From Bacteroidetes bacterium UBA2234 (GTDB lineage: Bacteria; Bacteroidota; Bacteroidia; NS11-12g; UBA955), in the NCBI GenBank assembly GCA_002347985.1, contig DDYM01000035.1, forward strand, positions 7,895 to 14,660: 6,766 nucleotides of DNA, read 5' to 3'. Made by a program: the position numbers and the translations under genes. Positions 1-6,055 of the stretch are shown here, in pieces. Under the pieces are notes generated by a model. That model ran no database searches, was not told where the DNA came from, and saw only the letters and a list, made by a program, of their open reading frames with translations. The stretch's first letter is position 1; each line of letters opens with the position of its first letter.

Positions 1-1
1 A

Positions 2-331
2 ATTGTTGTAGGGGGGAGTTCCTACACCAAGTTAGGACAACGCGATATGTTGATAGGTAAATATGTTCGCGGTACAAGTGCCAACAATTCAATACCGGTA
101 AACAAGCTGAAATTATATCCCAATCCATCTGAGGAGTTTTTGGTAATTGAACCATCGATTTCCGGTGAATTGAAGGTCTATACGCTAGCAGGACAAATTG
201 TTCATACTCAGAATTTGGAAAGTAATACTATTTCCTATTCTGTGGATGTATCCAATTGGTTGTCAGGGTTATACCTTGTTGAGATATCCAATGGAAAAGA
301 GATTCAATCTTCATTAATCATTAAAAAATAA
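2..331 (+). CDS. 3' end of a secreted protein with a T9SS type A C-terminal sorting domain
   Basis: The reading frame is open from the left edge, so this is the last 109 residues of a larger protein; the Met at position 47 is internal. The first ~22 residues (VVGGSSY...RDMLIGKYVRG) resemble the end of a beta-propeller or SBBP-type repeat, in which a Gly-Gly-Ser turn is followed by an 'RD-hydrophobic-GKY' strand. A short Asn/Ser/Pro linker follows. The last ~75 residues are a typical type IX secretion sorting domain: LYPNPSEE, then a strand ending in an LKVYTLAGQIV motif, then WLSGLYLVEI, and a basic tail ending LIIKK. In this family the domain directs passage through the outer membrane by the Por/T9SS machinery, after which it is usually removed and the protein is anchored or released. 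The next gene starts 12 bases downstream, so co-transcription is plausible. The function of the missing N-terminal part cannot be judged. Confidence 0.9.
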   Translation: MVVGGSSYTKLGQRDMLIGKYVRGTSANNSIPVNKLKLYPNPSEEFLVIEPSISGELKVYTLAGQIVHTQNLESNTISYSVDVSNWLSGLYLVEISNGKEIQSSLIIKK

Positions 332-343
332 ATTCCAGTAATT

Positions 344-1360
344 ATGAAAATCAAGAAATCATTAGTCACTCAGATCGTTGAACATTTTGTTTTGGACAAA
401 AGTCAAAATCATATTTACCTACCGAAAGCAGGGGATGTTGCACTGTTTGAAATACTAGAAATAGGCAAGCACAAAACCATGCAAGCAGATTCAAAAAGAA
501 ACGTCTCCATTTTTGCCGGAGATAAAATTTTGGCAGTATTTGGGGACCGTTATGCTACAGAGCAATTTGAAGGATATGTTCCAACAGAAATCAAATCGGA
601 ATACCACATTTTGGGTGCGGGGGGCGTAATCGGGATTTTACATTCTAAAAACGATGCGTTTAAAGACATCGAACCAACCAAAGTGAAATTGTTAGGGTTT
701 GCAGTGGATGAGGAAAATCAAATAATCAATACCAAGTTTTACAAGATGCCCATTCCAGAATTCAATCCATCAAAATTAAGTCCAAAGGTGATTCTATCAT
801 TGGGCGCCACAATGGATAGTGGCAAAACAACAACAGCGGCTTTTGTATCTCGTGGGTTGTACTTGGACAATAAAAAAGTGGGCTTTATCAAGTTAACAGG
901 GACTGCCTTCACTAAGGATAAAGATTTCAATTACGATGCAGGTGCCATGAGGGCAATGGATTTCTCTGACGCGGGTTACCCGAGTACTTTTACGGTGCCA
1001 ATTCCTGAAATCTTGAATATTTATGAGTATTTAAGGACGAAAATTTGTGAGCATAACGACCTAGATTGTATTGTAATGGAAATTGCAGATGGAATTTTGC
1101 AGCAAGAAACCTTGGCACTGATTAGCAACAAAGAGTTTATGAGCACAGTTTCTGATGTCGTATTTTCGTGTGGCGATAGTTTAAGCGCAATTCAAGCAAT
1201 GACGATGTTAGAGAAATTGGGAATAAATCCGCTGTTCTTATGTGGCAAATTCACAATGAGCGAATTGCTGATAAAAGAGGTTCATCAATATTTAAATGTC
1301 CCCATTTTTACTTTGTCACAACTTGAAAGTAAACAGGCAAATAAACTATTGAATGTTTAA
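344..1360 (+). CDS. P-loop NTPase, DUF1611/DgcN-like, with N-terminal beta-rich domain
   Basis: A 338-residue soluble protein with no signal peptide or membrane segment. Residues ~25-135 form a beta-rich N-terminal domain containing PKAGDVALFEI, an FAGDKILAVFGDRYA segment (58-71) and a Gly-rich HILGAGGV turn (88-95). Residues ~148-338 form a P-loop domain. The Walker A motif is ATMDSGKT (155-162) after a hydrophobic strand, followed by TTAAFVSRGL. A Walker B-like strand is DCIVMEIADG (241-250). Between them lies KLTGTA (183-188) and an Asp-rich stretch (191-209, including YDAGAMRAMDFSDAG). This order resembles the nucleotide-binding half of DUF1611/DgcN proteins and, more widely, dethiobiotin synthetase-like P-loop enzymes. 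DgcN is linked to D-amino-acid metabolism, but that role should not be transferred here on so little. The ATG is 12 bases after the previous stop, with no Shine-Dalgarno. The end overlaps the next gene by 8 bases, which suggests the two products act together. ATP or GTP binding is well supported; the substrate is unknown. Confidence 0.82.
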   Translation: MKIKKSLVTQIVEHFVLDKSQNHIYLPKAGDVALFEILEIGKHKTMQADSKRNVSIFAGDKILAVFGDRYATEQFEGYVPTEIKSEYHILGAGGVIGILHSKNDAFKDIEPTKVKLLGFAVDEENQIINTKFYKMPIPEFNPSKLSPKVILSLGATMDSGKTTTAAFVSRGLYLDNKKVGFIKLTGTAFTKDKDFNYDAGAMRAMDFSDAGYPSTFTVPIPEILNIYEYLRTKICEHNDLDCIVMEIADGILQQETLALISNKEFMSTVSDVVFSCGDSLSAIQAMTMLEKLGINPLFLCGKFTMSELLIKEVHQYLNVPIFTLSQLESKQANKLLNV

Positions 1361-2777
1361 AACCATCAGATATAGATGCCTGAATCTCAAAGAAAATTAT
1401 GGATTGATTTTCTTTCATTTTCTTCATTCTACCACCGCAATATTACTCTTGTTGCTAGTAGGTCAAGTTGCGAACAATTCAGACTCCACAAAGGCAAAAT
1501 TGTTCCAAATGATTATCCCCACCAAATTTAATAATGAAAACATTTGGTATTGGATTATAGGACTACTAGCAACAAAGTTTATTGCTACCTTTCTAAAAAA
1601 TTATTTCCATCAGATTGTAAATTTTAGAATCCACAACAAAATACTGAGTCAATTACTCATGGGATTCAATTTCCATGAATACAAAAGTATTGATCAAGAA
1701 ACCTCGCGATACGTAAAATCCTACTCCAAAGGGATTCTGTTGCTCATTTCAGACTTGTTTTTACTGTCGCTACTGTACTTTTTATTGTCAAAATTGAATG
1801 TCGCCATATCCAACTATTGGCTAATTTTCTTGTTGTCTGGCCTTGCGCTGAGAATTGTCGTGGTAAAGTACTTTGTTGATTCAAAATATCAATTCAAACG
1901 AGCGATAAATTCCATGAATCGAAGATGGAGTTTTATTTTTAATCACCAAATGGCTTTGGTGATGGATCATCAGTTTAACAAAGAATATAATATACTGCTG
2001 AAGCGCGAGAAATCTGCGGAGGTGGCAATGAAAAGATATGGCAGTCAACATGCCTGGACAGCGGGTTTTTTTCCTGTGTATTTTTATGTATTTCTGTTTG
2101 TGATCGCATGGAATTTCAAGGCGATTGATGCAAATCACTCCAGCTTTTTACAAATAATATTGCTTATTATTTATAGCCAAGGTTCCATGATGCGGATGTT
2201 CAAAATTCCCGCACATTGGAAAGAAATGAGCGAAATTGAAACCCGATGGAATCAATTGGAATTTACCCAACGAAAATTATCTGATGCCAACTTAGGGCTG
2301 AGAGAAGACTTTAATACCCATCACTGGGATTTGTCTAATTATTCAAAACCAATGCTCCGGCAATTGTTTCTTGATTGCTATGATAAAACAAAACAAGCCC
2401 ATTTGATTTCTCTTGGGTTTTATCAATCTATTTTTGTTTTAGATAGGGAAAGAAAAATGATTGGCGATACCTACTTGGGAGCGATATTAACAGACAAAGA
2501 GAGTCGGCAATTCCCGGTTCTAGGAGAGATTTTTCAACAAGCACCACCATACGATTGGGCAAATTTTCCATGGAAAAATATGCTAGATTTGGATGCGCTG
2601 TCGCAAGTTCAGCTGAATTGGATGTATTTTTTTAAGGCAATTCTGCACCCCGGAGAATTGATTCTATTTAAGCGGTCAACTTTGCATGAGATTTCCAATC
2701 TCGACATGGATATTTTCTTAAATTTGGCAAAACAGTACAACAAAAAAATATATTTTATCGATGAAGAAGATATTTAA
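1353..2777 (+). CDS. Six-helix membrane protein with a degenerate ABC-ATPase-like C-terminal domain
   Basis: A 474-residue protein. Predicted membrane segments are near residues 17-37, 64-82, 126-146, 150-173, 236-254 and 264-277, spaced 2+2+2 with a long cytoplasmic-type loop (174-235), as in the membrane half of an ABC exporter. The last ~155 residues are soluble and read like a decayed nucleotide-binding domain: ALSQVQ (415-420) sits where the LSGGQ signature belongs, FFKAILHPGELILFK (426-440) matches the usual 'ARALLxxPxLLLLD' helix and strand, and KKIYFIDEED (464-473) matches the last strand before the H-loop. The essential residues are absent: no Walker A is visible, the Walker B Asp-Glu is replaced by about Lys440-Arg441, and the switch His is missing. 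The start overlaps the P-loop gene by 8 bases, so that protein could be the energy source (inference). The frame is intact and shows no sign of being a pseudogene. It may instead be an unrelated membrane family that resembles ABC proteins by chance. Confidence 0.72.
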   Translation: MFKTIRYRCLNLKENYGLIFFHFLHSTTAILLLLLVGQVANNSDSTKAKLFQMIIPTKFNNENIWYWIIGLLATKFIATFLKNYFHQIVNFRIHNKILSQLLMGFNFHEYKSIDQETSRYVKSYSKGILLLISDLFLLSLLYFLLSKLNVAISNYWLIFLLSGLALRIVVVKYFVDSKYQFKRAINSMNRRWSFIFNHQMALVMDHQFNKEYNILLKREKSAEVAMKRYGSQHAWTAGFFPVYFYVFLFVIAWNFKAIDANHSSFLQIILLIIYSQGSMMRMFKIPAHWKEMSEIETRWNQLEFTQRKLSDANLGLREDFNTHHWDLSNYSKPMLRQLFLDCYDKTKQAHLISLGFYQSIFVLDRERKMIGDTYLGAILTDKESRQFPVLGEIFQQAPPYDWANFPWKNMLDLDALSQVQLNWMYFFKAILHPGELILFKRSTLHEISNLDMDIFLNLAKQYNKKIYFIDEEDI

Positions 2778-3156
2778 CTGCATTATTATCATTGGATTGC
2801 TCTTTGCAGGTGGGTGTAAAAAGGAACCAGGTGTTGGAGGCAATGCCAGCATTTCAGGACAGGTCATCACGCGGAAGTTCAATGCAACTTTTACAGGAAT
2901 ACTGGGTACGTATCCGTCTGCTGACCATTATGTTTACATCGTTTATGGCGACAATGTTGGTTACGACGGTCGGACGAAAACAGACAACAATGGGTATTAT
3001 AAATTCCAGTATTTATATCCGGGAAAATACAAGATATATACCTATTCAAAAGATAGCACAGGACAAATATTGAGTGGAACAGTGGCGGTTACAAACGAAG
3101 TGGTGCTCAAGCGCAACGGACATTCAGAGATGCCAAATTTTATCATTTATGAATAA
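2761..3156 (+). CDS. Small lipoprotein with transthyretin/carboxypeptidase-regulatory-like fold
   Basis: A 131-residue predicted lipoprotein. The N-terminus is MKK followed by a hydrophobic core and the lipobox AGGC, with the lipidated Cys at 19, then KKEP; charged residues directly after the Cys are common in exported Bacteroidota lipoproteins. The mature part resembles a carboxypeptidase regulatory-like (transthyretin-like) beta sandwich: ASISGQVITRKF (29-40), then HYVYIVYGDN, then the hallmark 'TKTDNNGYYKF..LYPGKYKIYTYSKD', a Gly-Tyr-Tyr strand and Pro-Gly-Lys-Tyr turn typical of this fold. Such domains are non-catalytic binding or structural modules. The ATG lies inside the end of the membrane-protein gene, giving a 17-base overlap in a different frame, and this choice is fixed by the complete signal peptide that begins there. 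Its last 8 bases overlap the next gene. A surface or periplasmic role is likely; the partner is unknown. Confidence 0.85.
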   Translation: MKKIFNCIIIIGLLFAGGCKKEPGVGGNASISGQVITRKFNATFTGILGTYPSADHYVYIVYGDNVGYDGRTKTDNNGYYKFQYLYPGKYKIYTYSKDSTGQILSGTVAVTNEVVLKRNGHSEMPNFIIYE

Positions 3157-3700
3157 GTTTTATTTAATTGGGGCACTTGTAATTCTGCTGGTTATTGCGG
3201 CGGGTAATCCACCGGAAAAAAGAGTTGCTTCGAGAAACTATCGCGAAATAGAAACAGTTTTTATCGATAGTATAAATCCAGAAAAGAACTATCGACGAAA
3301 AGAAAAAATCGACGCAGCGGGCAATGTGCTTGAAACCTGGGAATGGAATGCGAACGGCCAACTCCATCAACATGTTGTAGTTGAAGTGACAGCGGATTAC
3401 GAACTTAAAACGGTATATAACGCGCTGGATACAGTGGTTTTGATTGAGAATACCGTTTATGACAATAGGGGTCGCAAAATCAAATTTACGCAACAAGATA
3501 GACGAAAACGCAGGTCTGAAAACATAGTTTACACATACAATAAATGGGGAGAGAAATCGGAAGAACGCATCGTTAAAAATGGTAAGCTCACCCAAATTAA
3601 ACGTTACGGATACGACAATCAAGGGTTACTTACGAATCTCATCATTACAGATTCTGTTGGTGTAATTAAATCTATGAAAAAGGTAAGTTATTCTAAATGA
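3149..3700 (+). CDS. Secreted protein with YD/RHS-like repeat motifs
   Basis: A 183-residue protein when started at the ATG at 3149, which overlaps the previous stop codon (ATGAATAA, 8 bases). This start gives a clean export signal: MNK, a hydrophobic stretch (residues 4-18) and AAGN near a possible signal-peptidase site. The frame is open further upstream to 3074, but that extension lies inside the lipoprotein gene and would bury the signal peptide. The mature part is highly charged and contains recurring Tyr-Asp/Asn...Gly units: IDAAGNVLETWEWNANGQL (54-72), VYDNRGRK (103-110), YTYNKWGEKSEE (128-139) and YGYDNQGLLTN (153-163). These look like short YD/RHS-type or MORN-like beta-hairpin repeats. 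Known YD-repeat proteins form shells or surface fibres, but this one is too short for a shell and has no toxin domain. It probably acts in the periplasm or at the cell surface. The function is unknown. Confidence 0.8.
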   Translation: MNKFYLIGALVILLVIAAGNPPEKRVASRNYREIETVFIDSINPEKNYRRKEKIDAAGNVLETWEWNANGQLHQHVVVEVTADYELKTVYNALDTVVLIENTVYDNRGRKIKFTQQDRRKRRSENIVYTYNKWGEKSEERIVKNGKLTQIKRYGYDNQGLLTNLIITDSVGVIKSMKKVSYSK

Positions 3701-4368
3701 ATCGTTTTGTTGTGACTGTTGGTTTATTTGTTTTGGGTTCCATGAGTGCATTGAAGGCGCAACAGAATGATTTTGCAACTTGGAACTATTGCAATTTGAC
3801 ATACAAGTTGAACGAGAACCTGAATGTTTGTTTGTCGGAACATATGATTCGGAATGAGAATGCAACAGAAGCTTGGCTTTATTTTCACGACTTGTCGGTC
3901 AATCAGTGGCTAACAAAAAATATGTCACATGAATTGCATGTGCGTTATGTACAACAAAAAAGACTCGACAACAATTTTGAGGGGAAGGAATTGCTTTATT
4001 ATGCGTTGAATGGTAAAATGAAACTCGGGGATGTCAACCTGAATGTAAGGAGTCGTTGGCAGGGATTGGTTTATGGTGAACATCTCAACGACAGCTATAA
4101 AGGACCCTATTTTTATCACAGATTTAGGGTTTCTGCAGGAAAGAGTATCAATTATCATTGGAATGTATCTTCCAATGTTGAATTTTTTCAACCATTAAAT
4201 CGGCCCAAAAGATCCTATATTGATCAAATTCGATACGGTGTGATGGTTTCCAATCGGATAAATAAACATGTGTCTATTGACCATTTTTTTCAAATACAAC
4301 AACAAAAAAATCGATTAAATCCTTACCGGTATTTTGTTTTGGGTATCGGATGTAATTTTGCTTGGTAA
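3697..4368 (+). CDS. DUF2490-like outer-membrane beta-barrel protein
   Basis: A 223-residue protein with a standard signal peptide (MNRF, hydrophobic core, ALKA cleavage site near residue 21, mature start QQNDFATW). The mature chain consists of alternating amphipathic strands rich in Tyr, Trp and Phe: FATWNYCNLTYKLN, ELHVRYVQQKRLD, VNLNVRSRWQGLVY, PYFYHRFRVSAGK, VSSNVEFFQPLN. It ends in YRYFVLGIGCNFAW, whose terminal aromatic residue is the usual insertion signal for outer-membrane barrels. The opening 'DFATW..' and the 'RSRWQ...YFYHRFR' region are reminiscent of DUF2490 family proteins, which are ~220-250 residues and of unknown function in Bacteroidota and Proteobacteria. The start codon overlaps the previous stop (ATGA, 4 bases) and the next gene begins 3 bases after its stop. 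As the only barrel in the operon it is the likely outer-membrane component of whatever the operon makes. Confidence 0.83.
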   Translation: MNRFVVTVGLFVLGSMSALKAQQNDFATWNYCNLTYKLNENLNVCLSEHMIRNENATEAWLYFHDLSVNQWLTKNMSHELHVRYVQQKRLDNNFEGKELLYYALNGKMKLGDVNLNVRSRWQGLVYGEHLNDSYKGPYFYHRFRVSAGKSINYHWNVSSNVEFFQPLNRPKRSYIDQIRYGVMVSNRINKHVSIDHFFQIQQQKNRLNPYRYFVLGIGCNFAW

Positions 4369-4371
4369 AAT

Positions 4372-5397
4372 ATGAAAAACATAATCTACATATTCTTTAT
4401 ATTTACGGGAGTCATGGTTTCCTGTAAAGACAATGTAAAATCGAAAAAACCCGAAGCAGGGAATTTTGCATTGGCGATCCACGGTGGAAGTGGGAACATC
4501 GATAAGATGAATCTGAGTGACAGTGAGAAGCTGGAGTATCAGCATGTTTTGGACAGTGCACTGCACGTAGGATATGCCATACTTCAGACCGGTGGTACGA
4601 GTATGATGGCGGTGGAGAAAGTGATTAAGGTATTGGAGAATTCGCCGTTGTTCAATGCCGGCAAAGGGTCGGTTTTGTGCAATGATGGATCCATTGAGAT
4701 GGATGCTGCGATTATGGACGGAAAAACTCTTGATGCAGGAGCTGTTGCAGGGGTTCGCAGAATAAAAAATCCAATTTCAGCGGCCAAAATGATCATGTCG
4801 AAATCTAAATATGTGTTTTTGTATGGCACAGGCGCTGAGGATTTTGTGGTAGAAAACGGTATGAAACTGGTGGATCCGGAGTATTTTTTTACCAAAAAGC
4901 GCAAGGAGCAATTGGAAAAGGCGATAAAGGAGGAGAAAGACGAAATGATATTGGATCACGACGGTAAAACGGAGACCGAGGGCAAATATGGAACCGTGGG
5001 ATGCGTGGCCCTAGATCAAGCTGGAAATCTTGCCGCAGGTACAAGTACGGGCGGATTGATGAACAAGAAATTTCATAGAATCGGAGACTCGCCATTGATT
5101 GGTTCCGGGACCTATGCCGAAAATGATGTATGCGCAGTATCATGCACTGGTAGAGGTGAGGATTTCATCAAAAATGTAATTGCTTACGATATTGCATCGC
5201 GCATGAAATATGGACATCTTTCGTTAGAGGATGCCGTGGCACAGTCCATTCAAATAAAATTGCGTGAAGAAAAGGGAAGAGGCGGTTGTATCGCCATTGA
5301 TGCCTATGGAAATATTGTTTTCAATTTTACCACATCCGGAATGTTCAGGGGCTCAGTAGACAAAAAAGGCAATTTTTACACCGGTATCGGCAGGTAG
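4372..5397 (+). CDS. Isoaspartyl peptidase/L-asparaginase (Ntn-hydrolase, family T2), lipoprotein form
   Basis: A 341-residue plant-type asparaginase/isoaspartyl peptidase, which hydrolyses L-asparagine or beta-aspartyl dipeptides. Family hallmarks occur in order: FALAIHGGSGN (32-42), SPLFNAGKGSVL (91-102), EMDAAIMDG (109-117), the autocleavage site KYGTVGCVALD (205-215) with Thr208 as predicted nucleophile, GTSTGG (223-228), HRIGDSPLIGSGTYA (235-249) with the substrate-binding Arg236 and Asp239, and CTGRGE (258-263). By analogy the precursor cleaves itself before Thr208 into alpha and beta subunits. The segment 172-205 is a charged linker of the kind normally found before the cleavage site. 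The N-terminus is unusual for the E. coli-type enzyme: a hydrophobic stretch ends in MVSC, with Cys18 followed by KD, a clear lipobox. The enzyme therefore probably works in the periplasm, tethered to a membrane. It lies 3 bases after the barrel gene and closes the operon. All catalytic motifs appear intact. Confidence 0.94.
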   Translation: MKNIIYIFFIFTGVMVSCKDNVKSKKPEAGNFALAIHGGSGNIDKMNLSDSEKLEYQHVLDSALHVGYAILQTGGTSMMAVEKVIKVLENSPLFNAGKGSVLCNDGSIEMDAAIMDGKTLDAGAVAGVRRIKNPISAAKMIMSKSKYVFLYGTGAEDFVVENGMKLVDPEYFFTKKRKEQLEKAIKEEKDEMILDHDGKTETEGKYGTVGCVALDQAGNLAAGTSTGGLMNKKFHRIGDSPLIGSGTYAENDVCAVSCTGRGEDFIKNVIAYDIASRMKYGHLSLEDAVAQSIQIKLREEKGRGGCIAIDAYGNIVFNFTTSGMFRGSVDKKGNFYTGIGR

Positions 5398-5463
5398 GAA
5401 CGGCTCTTTTGTTTTTTATTAAGTCCGAAATTGAATTCGTAAAAAACATTTAATTTTTCAAAT

Positions 5464-5495
5464 AAAAAAAGGGGGGCGTTAGCCCCCCTTTTTTT
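5464..5495. terminator. Bidirectional rho-independent terminator between convergent genes
   Basis: A perfect inverted repeat: seven A, then GGGGGGC, loop GTTA, then GCCCCCC and seven T. The 14-base-pair stem has a 7-bp G:C core flanked by 7 A:T pairs. On either strand a GC hairpin is followed by a U-tract, so it can end the rightward operon that stops at 5397 and the leftward lipoprotein gene that stops at 5542. Confidence 0.96.
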
Positions 5496-5541
5496 GTAAC
5501 ACCAATTGATTAAAGGTGTTGATTTTTCAAATACTGTTAAG

Positions 5542-5964
5542 TTACTTGATGGTAACCGTGAGCGATACTTGACCAATCAAGCCATCACGATTGATAACTG
5601 TAGCTTTATATGTCTCCTTGTCGCCACTTTTAGAGCCACCAAAACCGCCGATCTTCAACGCAACATCTTTGCTGTATTTGTCTTGATCCGAACCGGTAAG
5701 TGTAGCTGAAAAAATGGTTGAATCTGTCATTCCGTTTTTACTTCTCGACAAAGTATACGACTTCAAGACGTCTTTATCTTCCGATTTTGCCGCATCGATT
5801 CCGATGGTTATCGTGGTGTCTTTTTTTAATGTTGCATCCGCAGATACGTAGTTCGCTCCAGTTTTGAAACTGATTTGTGGATTTCTTCCCGCATCAGGTT
5901 CGCAGGCTGTAAATATTGTAGCAACGAAACTGATCATTGCCAATAATGTTAGGTTCTTTTTCAT
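5542..5964 (-). CDS. Small lipoprotein, Ig/PKD-like beta-sandwich, function unknown
   Basis: A 140-residue predicted lipoprotein, read with the start at 5964 (MKKNLTLL). The frame can be opened 10 residues upstream to 5994, but that would place non-signal residues before a complete signal peptide, and the A-rich stretch just before 5964 is typical of Bacteroidota starts. The hydrophobic core ends in the lipobox FTAC, with the lipidated Cys at 21. The mature chain is rich in Thr, Ser, Lys and Asp and is mostly beta: NPQISFKTG, DTTITIGIDAAKS, LKSYTLSRS, ETYKATVINRDGLIGQ, VSLTVTIK. The 'Tyr-Lys-Ala-Thr-Val...Arg-Asp-Gly' turn followed by a final alternating strand looks like an Ig-, PKD- or cadherin-like sandwich. 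No enzymatic motif is visible. It lies 91 bases downstream of the neighbouring leftward gene, so it may have its own promoter. The bidirectional terminator lies just after its stop. Confidence 0.85.
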   Translation of the reverse strand: MKKNLTLLAMISFVATIFTACEPDAGRNPQISFKTGANYVSADATLKKDTTITIGIDAAKSEDKDVLKSYTLSRSKNGMTDSTIFSATLTGSDQDKYSKDVALKIGGFGGSKSGDKETYKATVINRDGLIGQVSLTVTIK

Positions 5965-6005
5965 GTTTTTTAAATTTAATTGATTGGTTAACAATAGTTT
6001 ATAAC

Positions 6006-6025
6006 CCTTTTGGGAGGCCCAAAGG
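6006..6025. repeat. Intergenic hairpin (imperfect inverted repeat)
   Basis: CCTTTTGGG, loop AGG, CCCAAAGG: an eight-base-pair stem with one bulged T. It lies in the 91-base gap between the two leftward genes. On the minus strand it is followed by GTTATAAAC rather than a run of T, so it is not a standard terminator. It could instead be an mRNA-stabilising or processing hairpin, an attenuator, or an operator. I saw no convincing Bacteroidota promoter (TTG / TAnnTTTG) in this gap. Confidence 0.5.
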
Positions 6026-6055
6026 ATGAGTTGAGAATAAAAATAATTGAGTGAT

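Noticed and set aside
8..25. Inverted repeat GTAGG...CCTAC near the left edge
   Set aside because: Five base pairs only and inside the coding region of the T9SS protein; likely chance.
2792..3073. Rightward 93-codon frame overlapping the lipoprotein
   Set aside because: It has no signal peptide or motif and is fully covered by the lipoprotein frame with a convincing lipobox and fold.
3074..3148. Longer N-terminal version of the YD-repeat protein starting at 3074
   Set aside because: This stretch lies wholly inside the lipoprotein gene in another frame, and starting there would bury the signal peptide that begins cleanly at 3149.
3164..3622. Leftward open frame of 152 codons
   Set aside because: It lies opposite the YD-repeat gene, has a Cys/Phe/Arg-rich composition without domain motifs, and the rightward gene explains the region fully.
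4584..5143. Several leftward open frames opposite the isoaspartyl peptidase
   Set aside because: The rightward gene carries every family motif; the antisense frames show no recognisable features.
344..5397. Cyanophycin metabolism as the role of the operon, suggested by the isoaspartyl peptidase
   Set aside because: No cyanophycin synthetase (ATP-grasp plus Mur-ligase domains) or cyanophycinase is present in the window, so there is no support beyond one broad-specificity enzyme.
5965..5994. Start at 5994 for the small leftward lipoprotein
   Set aside because: It adds ten residues ahead of a complete MKK signal peptide and lipobox; the A-rich stretch just upstream of 5964 fits the inner start better.
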